Part shown: piece by piece, positions 44,531-53,534 of the stretch
Layout of the letters: each line of letters starts with the position of its first letter
Numbering within the stretch: position 1 is the first letter of the stretch
Assembly (NCBI GenBank): GCA_051418075.1
Contig: JBPRGG010000089.1
Location: 160,029 to 224,028 of the forward strand
DNA length: 64,000 nt
Source of the DNA: JBPRGG01 sp051418075
Lineage (GTDB): Bacteria; Bacteroidota; Bacteroidia; Cytophagales; Cyclobacteriaceae
Reading direction: 5' to 3'
Made by a program: the position numbers and the translations under genes
Notes under the pieces: model-generated
What the model saw: only the letters and a program-made list of their open reading frames with translations
Told to the model about the DNA's origin: nothing
Database searches by the model: none

Positions 44531-45721
44531 TTAAACTAAAAATTCTCCGGGAATATTTCTTACCCTCAAAACATCATGGATATTATTGGCTATATCAAAC
44601 CCTTTGGCACATTTTACCTGGCAGGTGTGACAGTCCTGACATGGATTATCAGCCAGATTCAGGGAAATCAGCTCCTGCTGGGCTTTGGCCAGGTCTTTGT
44701 AGCCATAAGTATACATATAGGACCGCATAATATCGGGAATAGGCAATTTCTGTTGACAACCAGGCAGGCATTGCTGACAGCCCTGACAGTACAGCCCTGG
44801 CATATTCATCCCCAATTGCAGATCATTTACTTCATCCTTTTTCATCTTCAGGTTTTCCATCACAGACAAAGATTCTTCCATTTGTTCAAATGTGGTAAAC
44901 CCAGGAATGGCGGTATGGATATTGGGGTTTCTCAATGCCCATTTTAAAGCAGCTCTGGCATTGACCGGATGTTTCTTTTCTTTATCCAGAAAGCCCCCCG
45001 CCATCGTTTTCATAGCCACCAGACCCAGTCCGGCCGAGGCAGCCCGCTCCAGAGCTTCATCCATAGCCTTTCTGTGTTCCTGTTTAAAATTATAGGAAGT
45101 AAGCACTATATCAAAAAACTGGCTATCTGCTGCAGCATGGATCACCTCCGGTTCATTGCTATGGGTAGAAACGCCCAGAAACCTGGCCCTGCCTTCTTTT
45201 TTTATTTGTTCCATAGCCTGCATGATGGGCTCAAATAATACAGCCTGTCTGGTCCTGAGATTATGAGAATAAAGGATATCAACATAATCCAACCCTAACC
45301 TTTCCATAGAGATATTGAATTTTTCCAGGAAAGCCTCAGCAGTAGTATCCTTGGTGAAATTACCTTCCCGATCCATGGCTTCACCCTTTATTTTGGTAGA
45401 AATAATATAGGATTTGCGGGGAGTGTTTTTAAGCAGTTTACCCAGCATTTCTTCATTACGTCCACCCTGATATACATGGGCCGTATCAAGGTGTACCACA
45501 CCTGATTTCAAAGCGGCTTTTACCAGGTTGGGGTTGTCTGATCGCATTACGCCCATACTTACAATAGGTAATTCTATTCCTGTTTTACCTAGTTGGCGGG
45601 TAATGACCTTTTTTTTGACTACTTTTGACTGAGCAGGAGTGGTGGCAATCAACAATCCTGAAGTTCCCAAAGCAGTTGACTTCAGGAAATTCCTTCGGTT
45701 AACGTTTGATCCAGATTCCAT
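44531..45721 (-). CDS. Tat-exported aldo/keto reductase with C-terminal 4Fe-4S motifs
   Basis: The N-terminus has a twin-arginine motif (NRRNFLK, Arg9-Arg10) and a hydrophobic stretch (STALGTSGLLIATT), so export folded through Tat is predicted. The aldo/keto reductase barrel shows the tetrad residues in LDTAHVYQGG (Asp, Tyr), STKIKG (Lys) and LYSHNL (His). The C-terminus has two CxxCxxCxxxC motifs: CQGCQQCLPGC and CQDCHTCQVKC, consistent with two [4Fe-4S] clusters. Substrate unknown. An uncharacterised DUF6599-like gene follows in the same direction. Confidence 0.88.
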   Translation of the reverse strand: MESGSNVNRRNFLKSTALGTSGLLIATTPAQSKVVKKKVITRQLGKTGIELPIVSMGVMRSDNPNLVKAALKSGVVHLDTAHVYQGGRNEEMLGKLLKNTPRKSYIISTKIKGEAMDREGNFTKDTTAEAFLEKFNISMERLGLDYVDILYSHNLRTRQAVLFEPIMQAMEQIKKEGRARFLGVSTHSNEPEVIHAAADSQFFDIVLTSYNFKQEHRKAMDEALERAASAGLGLVAMKTMAGGFLDKEKKHPVNARAALKWALRNPNIHTAIPGFTTFEQMEESLSVMENLKMKKDEVNDLQLGMNMPGLYCQGCQQCLPGCQQKLPIPDIMRSYMYTYGYKDLAKAQQELISLNLADNPCQDCHTCQVKCAKGFDIANNIHDVLRVRNIPGEFLV

Positions 45722-45838
45722 AGTTTTAAAAATTATTGAGCTGAAAATGATTTGCTTTAAAATATCACTAATTCAGCCAATAATCAATGAGAAATATCAG
45801 GTTTCTTATAGAATAGAATCTTTCTAAATTAAGAAGGA

Positions 45839-46369
45839 TTACGATGCCCGGCCATTCAGGTTTTTAAGATTTTTCTTAGGTATTTTTCCATTGGCAACTT
45901 GTCCGTTTCTGGCTTTGCCATTTTTCGTTTTACCGTTAACCATCAACTTGCGACGGGTTTCCCATGTTTTCGAAGTATCCCTATTGCCATTATCAATTTG
46001 GTTACGGATTGACTCAGAATAGGTACACCAATCCAGGTTGGTACTGTTGTTATTTTTCAGATTACCATCCAAATGCACCACCACAGTCCTTTCTTCCGGC
46101 AAAACATTGATACAGAAAGCCTTCGCTACCTCCTTATGCGGATATACGGTTCTTCTTTTGCCTTCGTCATCAATCAGGTCCAGCATAAAATAACCCTGCT
46201 CCGGATGTATCCTTTGTTTCATAATTTTACCCTGTTTTTTATTTTGGGTAAATGAGCGAATGCGACCCAGGTTTGACACCTGATATTTGGGAAAACCTTC
46301 AATAGGTTTAAAGATCTCATCCATTCGCTCTACACGATAGATTTTTTTTTCTTTTTCTAAGTTCATCAT
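45839..46369 (-). CDS. NUMOD4/HNH endonuclease-like protein with NGK-rich tail
   Basis: A NUMOD4 segment (about residues 18-40, IFKPIEGFPKYQVSNLGRIRS) is followed by an HNH_3-type core, VVHLDGNLKNNNSTNLDWCT, around residues 97-116. This pairing is typical of phage and intron-type homing endonucleases. The tail is basic and repetitive in Asn-Gly (VNGKTKNGKARNGQVANGK). The frame extends to a TTG at 46381, but two ATG codons at 46369 and 46366 are better starts. It stands alone, with no intron or other mobile-element gene beside it. Confidence 0.78.
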   Translation of the reverse strand: MMNLEKEKKIYRVERMDEIFKPIEGFPKYQVSNLGRIRSFTQNKKQGKIMKQRIHPEQGYFMLDLIDDEGKRRTVYPHKEVAKAFCINVLPEERTVVVHLDGNLKNNNSTNLDWCTYSESIRNQIDNGNRDTSKTWETRRKLMVNGKTKNGKARNGQVANGKIPKKNLKNLNGRAS

Positions 46370-46742
46370 TATACACCACAATAATTTAAACTACAATTAC
46401 AAAATAAATATTAAAAAATAATGAAATGGTAATTAAAAGGGGCTGATTGCCATTTAATTGATTCTACGGCTCGAATATATAAAAAAGAATAAAGATTTTA
46501 ATATTTAAATCTCAAAAAATTATTACATACTTCATAAAATGCAGAAAATTAGCACATTAATTGCTTAATTAAGTCGAATTTAATCAGCCCTATATTTTGG
46601 CAGATATTTTAAAACCTTCACTAATTTTGTTGGTTCATGTAACTGTTTGAATAGTGATTGAAACAATTAACTATATAATAATGTCAAATAAGGCATTTTC
46701 TGGACAATGGGCAGGTAATAAAGAAGATTTAAATCAAAATTT
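46370..46742. other. Divergent AT-rich intergenic region
   Basis: These 373 bases lie between the HNH gene and the divergent M1 aminopeptidase. They hold a promoter candidate for the aminopeptidase, listed separately. I found nothing else definable. Confidence 0.4.
46596..46629 (+). promoter_or_regulatory. Bacteroidota-type promoter upstream of the M1 aminopeptidase
   Basis: TTTG at 46596-46599 and TAATTTTG at 46622-46629 match the -33 and -7 consensus with a 22-bp spacer, slightly longer than usual. The leader would be about 107 bases. Confidence 0.4.
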
Positions 46743-48653
46743 ATGAATTCAAAAACAAAATTTCAACTTATATTTATTTCAATATTAATCCTGATGAGTT
46801 TGGCAGGTTGTAGTCCAAACTCTCAAAACAAGCCTGAAACCATAAGCAATACTGATACTATGGAATATAATCTGATTCATTCATTTGCAGTACCTTCTGT
46901 GGCAGCCATTACCCACCTTAACTGGCAGGCAAAAGTAGATTTTGACCGGAAATTGATCACTGGGAAAGCCACCTATGCCATTACCAAAACCAAACAAGCC
47001 GAACAGTTAATTTTAGATACTCAGGACCTGGAGATTCATCAGGTTACCCTGAATAATGATGAACCTGCATCTTATACCCTGGATCATTCCAGAAGCAATG
47101 AATTTTTAGGCACTCCCCTGGTGATAGACCTGAAAGAAAATACCGGCAAAGTATCTATAACCTACACCACCAGTAATCGGGCCGAAGCTTTACAATGGCT
47201 TGACCCTCAGCAAACTGCCCAGGCTACAAATCCATTTTTGTTTACCCAGTCCCAAGCCATCCTGGCCAGGAGTTGGATACCCATTCAGGATTCTCCCGGT
47301 ATACGTTTTACCTATCAGGCAGAGGTAGAGGTACCACCTGGTTTGATGGCCTTGATGAGTGCAGAAAACCCCAGGGAAATTTCACCGGATGGTAGATATT
47401 CCTTTAAAATGGACCAACCTATCCCTGCCTATCTGATGGCACTGGCGGTAGGTGAACTTGAATTCCAGTCAGTGGGAGATCGAACAGGCGTGTATGCCGA
47501 ACCGGCCCTGATCGAGGAGTCAGCCTATGAATTTGCCGAAATGGAAGAGATGCTGGTAAAAGCAGAGCAATTGTATGGCCCTTACCAGTGGGAAAGATAT
47601 GACCTGATCGTTCTGCCCCCCAGTTTTCCCTTTGGCGGTATGGAAAACCCAAGGATCACTTTTGTCACTCCTACCATTTTAGCCGGAGACCGTTCGCTTA
47701 CTTCCCTGGTGGCACATGAACTGGCGCACTCCTGGTCGGGAAACCTGGTGACCAATGCTACCTGGAATGATTTCTGGTTGAATGAGGGCTTCACCGTATA
47801 CTTCGAAAGAAGGATAATGGAAGCCATGTATGGATCATCTTATGCAGAAATGCTGGCTGAGTTGGGCTATCAAGACCTGAAAGGTACTGTAGATGAATTG
47901 AAGGAAGAAGGAAATTATGAAGATACCAAACTCTTCCTTAACCTGGAAGGCCGGAACCCTGACGACGGCATGACAGACATTGCCTATGAAAAAGGCTATT
48001 TCTTCCTGAGGTTACTGGAAAATAAAGTAGGCCGGGATAAATTTGATGCCTTTCTAAACCAGTACTTTGAGGAAAATGCATTTTCCACCATGACTACCAA
48101 TACATTTATTGCCTATCTGAACCAAAATCTTTTTGAAGCCAATCAAATGGAAATTCCTCAGGAACTTTACCAACAGTGGATTTATGGGACAGGTTTGCCG
48201 GCCAATTTTCCCGAGGTAGATTCAGATAGATTTGACCAGGTAGACCTGGCCTTACAAAAGTATCAATCTGGAGTACCCGCAGCTGAGTTAAGTACCCAAA
48301 ACTGGAGTTCGCACGAGTGGCTGCATTTCATCAGGATGCTGCCGGAAGATATTAACCTTACTCAAATGAAGGAACTTGACCAGGCATTTGCCTTTACCCA
48401 AACCGGAAACTCTGAACTATTGGTAGCCTGGCTTATCCATGGTGTCAAACAAAACTACCAGCAAAGTTTTCAGCGACTGGAAGAATTTTTGATCAAAACC
48501 GGGCGGAGGAAATTTCTGGTGCCATTATACAAGGAATTATCTAAATCAGATGAAGGCAAACAACTTGCAATGCGTATCTATCAGAAAGCCAGGGACAATT
48601 ATCATTATGTATCGGTCAATACCCTGGATGAGATGTTGGGATGGGAAGCTTAA
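46743..48653 (+). CDS. M1 family aminopeptidase lipoprotein (leukotriene A4 hydrolase-like)
   Basis: A lipobox ends at LAGC (Cys23). The substrate-recognition motif GGMENP and the zinc motif HELAHSW followed by WLNEGF (HExxH-18-E) are intact, so it should be an active zinc aminopeptidase. The order of an N-terminal beta domain, the catalytic domain, and a C-terminal helical domain (residues about 500-636) resembles leukotriene A4 hydrolase and its bacterial relatives. It probably cleaves N-terminal residues from peptides in the periplasm or at the surface. Confidence 0.93.
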   Translation: MNSKTKFQLIFISILILMSLAGCSPNSQNKPETISNTDTMEYNLIHSFAVPSVAAITHLNWQAKVDFDRKLITGKATYAITKTKQAEQLILDTQDLEIHQVTLNNDEPASYTLDHSRSNEFLGTPLVIDLKENTGKVSITYTTSNRAEALQWLDPQQTAQATNPFLFTQSQAILARSWIPIQDSPGIRFTYQAEVEVPPGLMALMSAENPREISPDGRYSFKMDQPIPAYLMALAVGELEFQSVGDRTGVYAEPALIEESAYEFAEMEEMLVKAEQLYGPYQWERYDLIVLPPSFPFGGMENPRITFVTPTILAGDRSLTSLVAHELAHSWSGNLVTNATWNDFWLNEGFTVYFERRIMEAMYGSSYAEMLAELGYQDLKGTVDELKEEGNYEDTKLFLNLEGRNPDDGMTDIAYEKGYFFLRLLENKVGRDKFDAFLNQYFEENAFSTMTTNTFIAYLNQNLFEANQMEIPQELYQQWIYGTGLPANFPEVDSDRFDQVDLALQKYQSGVPAAELSTQNWSSHEWLHFIRMLPEDINLTQMKELDQAFAFTQTGNSELLVAWLIHGVKQNYQQSFQRLEEFLIKTGRRKFLVPLYKELSKSDEGKQLAMRIYQKARDNYHYVSVNTLDEMLGWEA

Positions 48654-49065
48654 CTTCGGAGATAGTGGTTTCTTTTTTCGGGATACATACTATACTTGTG
48701 TATTTAATCATGCCATAATCTTGGCCTAACACTATTTTATTTAACCTTTTAGCAATAAATTGCTACGAGTAGATTATTCCATTTTTAATTTAATTTAAAA
48801 ATTAAATTACCAAAACCATTTTTTTTATATTAATTTTGCCGGGTAAGATCCTGGCAAGCTAAGCAAATTAATAATCAACCATCCTTACTCAAAAAAGAAC
48901 ACTTGGTGTAAAAAGGATTAATTTTTGCAACAAACTTTCATACTTTTCGCATAATAGATAAACATCGCTGATCGGACATAATATCGGCATAATATTTGTC
49001 AGGAATTATTTACCCCAGTACAACTATTTACTCTTTTTAAGTGTCAAAAGGAAAAAATAAAAGAT
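48654..49065. other. Intergenic region with an AT palindrome and a -7 element
   Basis: These 412 bases hold no gene. TAATTTAATTT and its exact complement form an 11-bp inverted repeat at 48786-48809, with a 2-base spacer. Twenty-one bases later TAATTTTG (48831-48838) matches the -7 consensus. The palindrome would overlap the -33 region, as an operator might, although AT-only palindromes also arise by chance. Confidence 0.35.
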
Positions 49066-49674
49066 ATGACAACTTCATTATTGCTTACCTATCCTACCAA
49101 TTTGCAAAGGTATGAAACCTGCCCCGGTGAGTTTCATTATTTTGCCGGTCATCAAAAGTTATATTTTCATCCTTCCAGGCAAGAGATCTGGATCAATTTT
49201 AATCGCAGAAATATCACACTGGAACAATCAGCCGAGATTTTGTCTGATTATACATTTATCAAAAGATCAAGTCTGATCAGTGAAAATTTTTATTCTCACG
49301 ATTTGATCATTACCATAGAATCAGTGGCTGATTGTAAAGAATTGAAACAGCGATTGGCATTGTTAAACCATAATTCCAAAATATTTTCTGCTACACCGGT
49401 ATTTTATCATTTTACCCACTTTGGCCAGCGCCATTATCAGATTGTGACCAATGAGATCATTGCCAAGCCTTTTTTGACAAATGACACCTTCCATCAAAAA
49501 ATAAAGGCGTTGCAACTGGATGTCATTGAAAAGTCGATTTTTGGCACTTTTGTATTGCGTACCAGGTTAAACCATGGTTTTGAAGCAATTGATAAAGCCA
49601 ATGAACTATACCAATCTGGTCTGATGAAATATGCTCAGCCGGACCTGATCAGACCATTGATTTTACCTAAATAA
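49066..49674 (+). CDS. Stand-alone subtilase-propeptide-like protein
   Basis: This 202-aa protein has no signal peptide and no catalytic domain. Its C-terminal half (TNEIIAKPF near residue 127, VIEKSIFGTFVLRTRL, and AIDKANELYQSGLMKYAQPD near residue 175) resembles the propeptide that precedes S8 peptidase domains in Bacteroidota and other bacteria. In those, a similar LANxLYESGLxEYAEPNF motif leads into the protease. Here the protein stops where the protease would begin, and no subtilase gene is adjacent. It could be an inhibitor or chaperone acting on a protease elsewhere. The resemblance is from memory and has not been aligned. Confidence 0.45.
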   Translation: MTTSLLLTYPTNLQRYETCPGEFHYFAGHQKLYFHPSRQEIWINFNRRNITLEQSAEILSDYTFIKRSSLISENFYSHDLIITIESVADCKELKQRLALLNHNSKIFSATPVFYHFTHFGQRHYQIVTNEIIAKPFLTNDTFHQKIKALQLDVIEKSIFGTFVLRTRLNHGFEAIDKANELYQSGLMKYAQPDLIRPLILPK

Positions 49675-49724
49675 TTGGGTTTGATCAGGATGTTTTTTAG
49701 TTTTAGGTAGAGAATAATATACTG

Positions 49725-50402
49725 ATGACTAAAACATCCCTGTACATCATTCCTACCCCGATAGGCAACCTGGAAGATATTACCTTTCGGGCGGTTCGGG
49801 TACTTAAAGAGGTAGATCTTATTTTGGCCGAAGATACCCGCACTTCGGGAAAGCTGTTAAAGCATTATGCTATTCATAAACCGTTACAAAGCTTTCATAT
49901 TCATAATGAACATAAGATCCTGCCCCACCTGATGGAAAGGCTGAAGCAAGGTGAATGTATGGGACTGATCACCGATGCCGGAACCCCCGGAATCTCTGAT
50001 CCCGGTTTTCTGATTGTACGAGAATGCCTGCAACAGCAGATTAAAATCGAATGCCTGCCCGGAGCTACCGCTTTTATTCCTGCCCTGGTCAAATCCGGCT
50101 TTCCCACTGACAGCTTTGTATTCATGGGATTTCTACCCCATAAGAAAGGCAGACATACCCTAATGGAACAATTGAAGGAGGAAAAACGCACTGTTATTTT
50201 TTATGAATCTCCTCATCGGCTGCTAAAAACCCTGCAGCAGTTCAGGGAATATTTAGATGCGGATAGAGAATTATCTGTTTCCAGAGAATTGACTAAAGTT
50301 TTTGAAGAAACCCTCAATGGGACGGCGGAAGAGCTGTTACATCATTTTAATCAACATCCTGCCAAAGGAGAGTTCGTAGTGATTTTATCTGGTAAAAAAT
50401 AA
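49725..50402 (+). CDS. rsmI: 16S rRNA (cytidine(1402)-2'-O)-methyltransferase
   Basis: RsmI methylates C1402 in the decoding centre of 16S rRNA, using S-adenosylmethionine. Diagnostic segments: IIPTPIGNLEDITFRAVRVL, DLILAEDTRTSGKLL, LITDAGTPGISDPGFLIVRE and CLPGATAFIPALVKSG. The 225-aa length is shorter than E. coli (286 aa), because the extra C-terminal domain is absent, as in many Bacteroidota. Confidence 0.93.
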   Translation: MTKTSLYIIPTPIGNLEDITFRAVRVLKEVDLILAEDTRTSGKLLKHYAIHKPLQSFHIHNEHKILPHLMERLKQGECMGLITDAGTPGISDPGFLIVRECLQQQIKIECLPGATAFIPALVKSGFPTDSFVFMGFLPHKKGRHTLMEQLKEEKRTVIFYESPHRLLKTLQQFREYLDADRELSVSRELTKVFEETLNGTAEELLHHFNQHPAKGEFVVILSGKK

Positions 50403-50455
50403 GGGTCAAGAGTATTAATAAATCATTACTTTCGTTAGCAATATGGTCTTTCAGG

Positions 50456-50485
50456 TTGTTTGATAGGAAAGTTTAACTAATTTTG
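50456..50485 (+). promoter_or_regulatory. Bacteroidota-type promoter for lnt
   Basis: TTG (50456-50458), a 19-base spacer and TAATTTTG (50478-50485) fit the -33/-7 pattern. Transcription would start near 50492. This makes the TTG at 50483 an unlikely start codon and favours the ATG at 50522. Confidence 0.5.
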
Positions 50486-50521
50486 GACCGTTTTAGGCCT
50501 ATGCTTTCTAAAAACCCGGAT

Positions 50522-52141
50522 ATGAATTACAATCCATTCTTAGCCAAGAACAGGTTTAGTTTATTATTACTGGCCATTGGCAGCGGACTGATCCTTTGGC
50601 TGGGATGGCCCATAGCCCCATTTGCCTTTCTGCTGTTTGTAGGTTTTGTACCCTTATTAATTATACAGGATTATATCCAACAGGGGCAGTTTAAACGCCC
50701 CTACAGGAAGTTTTTTGGCTTAATTTACCTGGCCCTGGTGATCTGGAATGCCTGCACCACCTGGTGGGTTTACAATTCTACTTCAATAGGTGCAATTTTT
50801 ATGATCCTGGCCAATGCTTTTCTAATGAGCCTGCCCCTGCTATTGTTTCACTGGACCAGAAAGGCAGCCGGAGATATATTTGGCTATCTGGGTTTCATTA
50901 TTTATTGGATGGGGTTTGAATATATCCATATCAATTGGGACCTTTCCTGGCCCTGGCTCACTTTAGGAAATGGATTTGCCATGTTTCCAAAATGGATTCA
51001 GTGGTATGAGTATACCGGTGTTTTTGGCGGTACCCTCTGGGTGCTGCTGGCAAACCTGCTTTTCTTCTTTACCTTGAGTAAAAAGGGGGTGGCGGTATTC
51101 AATTTCAAATACCTGGGATTATTTATGCTGCTTATCCTGGCACCGATTCTGATTTCTAATATTATTTATTATAACTACCAGGATCAGGGAAAACCAGTAG
51201 AAGTGGTGGTACTTCAGCCAAATATTGACCCTTACACCGAAAAATTTGCCGGTACTGAAAAATTTATACCTTACCAGGAGCAGGTAAGAAGTTTTATTCA
51301 TTTGTCCCAGCAAAAAATAACTCCGGAAACTTCCTTTTTGCTCTGGCCGGAAACTGCCATTGATTATACTTTTAATGAAGGATTTCTGGATGATTATCCC
51401 ATACTGGATTCAATAATTCATATGAAGAATCAATACCATAATCTTTCACTGCTTACCGGAATTACTTCCTACGTAACTTATGAAAATGAATCAGAAGCAC
51501 CTCCCTCCTCCCGATACCGGGAAGATATTGGCATTTATGAGGTGTTTAATACGGGCTTATTCCTGGGAGATAATGCCTTGAAGGTGACCTATCATAAATC
51601 AAAGCTGGTTCCGGGAGTGGAGATTATGCCTTATCCCAAGGTGTTTAATTTTCTGTCGGAAACCATATTTAGTCTGGGAGGCACCTCGGGAGGGCTGGGA
51701 AGGCAAAAAGAACGCACGGTTTTTTATAACCAGGATAGTATCGGTATCGCCCCTTCCATTTGCTATGAATCCATCTATGGTGAATTTATGGCCGAATTTA
51801 TCAGGAATGGTGCCCATTTTATTGGGATCATTACCAATGATGGCTGGTGGGGTCATACTCCAGGACATAAACAGCATTTTCATTATGCCAAATTAAGAGC
51901 CATAGAAAACAGACGCAGCATAGCCCGATCTGCCAATACCGGCATTTCCGGTTTTTTTAATCAACGGGGTGATTATTTTTTGGCTACTGAATACTGGACC
52001 CAGGATGTGGCCCTAAAAGAGATCCTGGCCAATGATGAATTGACATTTTATACCCGTTATGGGGATTATCTGGCCAGAACAGCTACCTGGCTTTCACTGT
52101 TTATCTTTTTAGGAAGTTTGGTGAAACAGAAAATCAGGTAA
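50522..52141 (+). CDS. lnt: Apolipoprotein N-acyltransferase
   Basis: Lnt adds the third acyl chain to lipoproteins at the inner membrane. The N-terminal half has about seven membrane helices. The nitrilase-like domain carries the catalytic triad: Glu in LWPETAIDY, Lys in HKSKLVPGVE and Cys in SICYESIYGEF. ITNDGWWG and ENRRSIARSANTGISG are also typical. Upstream in-frame starts are the ATG at 50501 and the TTG at 50483. I chose the ATG at 50522 (539 aa) because a promoter candidate lies just before it. Confidence 0.92.
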   Translation: MNYNPFLAKNRFSLLLLAIGSGLILWLGWPIAPFAFLLFVGFVPLLIIQDYIQQGQFKRPYRKFFGLIYLALVIWNACTTWWVYNSTSIGAIFMILANAFLMSLPLLLFHWTRKAAGDIFGYLGFIIYWMGFEYIHINWDLSWPWLTLGNGFAMFPKWIQWYEYTGVFGGTLWVLLANLLFFFTLSKKGVAVFNFKYLGLFMLLILAPILISNIIYYNYQDQGKPVEVVVLQPNIDPYTEKFAGTEKFIPYQEQVRSFIHLSQQKITPETSFLLWPETAIDYTFNEGFLDDYPILDSIIHMKNQYHNLSLLTGITSYVTYENESEAPPSSRYREDIGIYEVFNTGLFLGDNALKVTYHKSKLVPGVEIMPYPKVFNFLSETIFSLGGTSGGLGRQKERTVFYNQDSIGIAPSICYESIYGEFMAEFIRNGAHFIGIITNDGWWGHTPGHKQHFHYAKLRAIENRRSIARSANTGISGFFNQRGDYFLATEYWTQDVALKEILANDELTFYTRYGDYLARTATWLSLFIFLGSLVKQKIR

Positions 52142-52151
52142 TTGATGGTCG

Positions 52152-52174
52152 AGTGGGTATACTACTCACTTTTT
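52152..52174 (+). terminator. Short hairpin terminator after lnt
   Basis: GTGGGTA (52153-52159) pairs with TACTCAC (52163-52169), with one G-T wobble, around a 3-base loop, followed by TTTTT. It starts 12 bases after the lnt stop. Confidence 0.55.
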
Positions 52175-52211
52175 GAACTTTATACTAATTATTCATTTTT
52201 AACTAAATATT

Positions 52212-53015
52212 ATGCTTGAACTATCAAATTTAGTCACTGAAGTAGTATCATTGTCCCGGCAGGTAGGCGCTTTTATACGCCAGGAAGGCCGTAATTTTGA
52301 CTGGTCTAAGGTGGAACAGAAAAATCGCTTCAATGACCTGGTTTCTTATGTAGACAAACAGGCTGAAGAAAAATTTGTACAAAAACTGAAAGAATTGCTG
52401 CCTGAAGCGGGCTTCATCACAGAGGAAGATACTACTGCAGGTCCGGCAGATCTGTATAACTGGGTGATTGATCCGGTTGATGGGACCACCAATTTTCTGC
52501 ATGGACTGCCCCTTTTCTGCACCAGTGTAGCGCTGATCAAAAACCATGAGATCATATTAGGGGTGGTATATGAGATCAATCGGGACGAATGTTTTTATGC
52601 CATTCAGGGAGGGAAAGCTTATTGCAATGATCAGGAGATCAAAGTATCTCAATTGTCCCAACTGGATCAGGCTTTAATTGCCACTGGTTTTCCTTATGCT
52701 GATTTTGAAAAAATGCCGGCATACCTGGATATCTTTAATCATTTTATGCGTAATTCACATGGTTTAAGAAGACTAGGCAGTGCTGCCGCAGATCTGGCTT
52801 ATGTAGCCTGTGGCAGACTGGAAGGATTTTTTGAATTCAATTTAAGTTCCTGGGATCTGGCTGCCGGTGCCCTGATAGTGAAGCAGGCAGGAGGAATTGT
52901 CACGGATTTTAAAGGAGGGGATGATTATCTGTTTGGACGGCAGTTGGTAGCAGGTAATGCAGCCCAGCCAGCTATGTTAAAGGTGATACAGGACCACTGG
53001 TATAAAAACGAATAG
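52212..53015 (+). CDS. suhB: Inositol monophosphatase family protein
   Basis: The metal-dependent phosphatase motifs are intact: EEDTTAG, WVIDPVDGTTNFLHG and SSWDLAAGALIVKQAGG. These bind Mg2+ and the phosphate. The 267-aa length is typical of SuhB/IMPase. The usual substrate is inositol-1-phosphate, but in bacteria other sugar phosphates are possible. Confidence 0.92.
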   Translation: MLELSNLVTEVVSLSRQVGAFIRQEGRNFDWSKVEQKNRFNDLVSYVDKQAEEKFVQKLKELLPEAGFITEEDTTAGPADLYNWVIDPVDGTTNFLHGLPLFCTSVALIKNHEIILGVVYEINRDECFYAIQGGKAYCNDQEIKVSQLSQLDQALIATGFPYADFEKMPAYLDIFNHFMRNSHGLRRLGSAAADLAYVACGRLEGFFEFNLSSWDLAAGALIVKQAGGIVTDFKGGDDYLFGRQLVAGNAAQPAMLKVIQDHWYKNE

Positions 53016-53054
53016 CCGGGAAACCAAGTAAGGCTTATACTTGTTAAAGCTTTT

Positions 53055-53234
53055 ATGATACAGGATATTATTGTTTGGATGTTCTTTTTCGGTGCGGTTG
53101 CTTTTTTAATTGCCAGCCTCAGAAAGCAATCTAGTGGCAGTTCTGTTTGCGCTCCTAATTGTAAGGCTTGTGGCAAAATTGACTTTAAACAAATGGAAAA
53201 CAAAATTAAAACGGATTCTAAGCTTAATCAATAA
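53055..53234 (+). CDS. Small Cys-containing membrane protein, FeoB-associated type
   Basis: I translated this 59-aa frame by eye. It has one N-terminal helix (about residues 4-22, DIIVWMFFFGAVAFLIASL), then a short CAPNCKACGK cluster (three cysteines) and a charged tail. Short proteins with a helix beginning MIQxIIV and a few cysteines after it are often annotated as FeoB-associated Cys-rich membrane proteins in Bacteroidota. No feo gene is nearby. It begins 39 bp after suhB and is probably co-transcribed with it. Confidence 0.55.
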   Translation: MIQDIIVWMFFFGAVAFLIASLRKQSSGSSVCAPNCKACGKIDFKQMENKIKTDSKLNQ

Positions 53235-53534
53235 CTCCTATTGATCATGTTATATTACCGAATTATTTATTGATTTGTTTAATTTATGCGTTGTGGTTTA
53301 TAAATTTTCAATCACAGAGTATGAACAAGATATACAAAAGGTATATACGGAGTATATAGGAATATAAAAAATCAACCTCTCCCAGTTTGGAGCTTGGGAT
53401 TGTTTCATTAAAGGAACCTCTTCAAGGTTTCTTTAATCTACTTTTTCCCGTTAGCACTGAACAGACAATGGTTATGTTCCTATCAGCCTGTAGCGGCCTT
53501 CAGGCGGATCAAAGAATTCAGTCCCTAATAACCC
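53235..53534. other. Intergenic region between convergent genes
   Basis: These 300 bases contain no convincing gene. A hairpin at 53408-53436 (TTAAAGGAACCT against AGGTTTCTTTAA, one mismatch) is followed by a short T-rich stretch and may end one or both convergent transcripts. Confidence 0.4.
53408..53436. terminator. Possible weak terminator hairpin
   Basis: TTAAAGGAACCT (53408-53419) and AGGTTTCTTTAA (53425-53436) pair with one mismatch around a 5-base loop. The nearby T runs are short. Confidence 0.3.
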
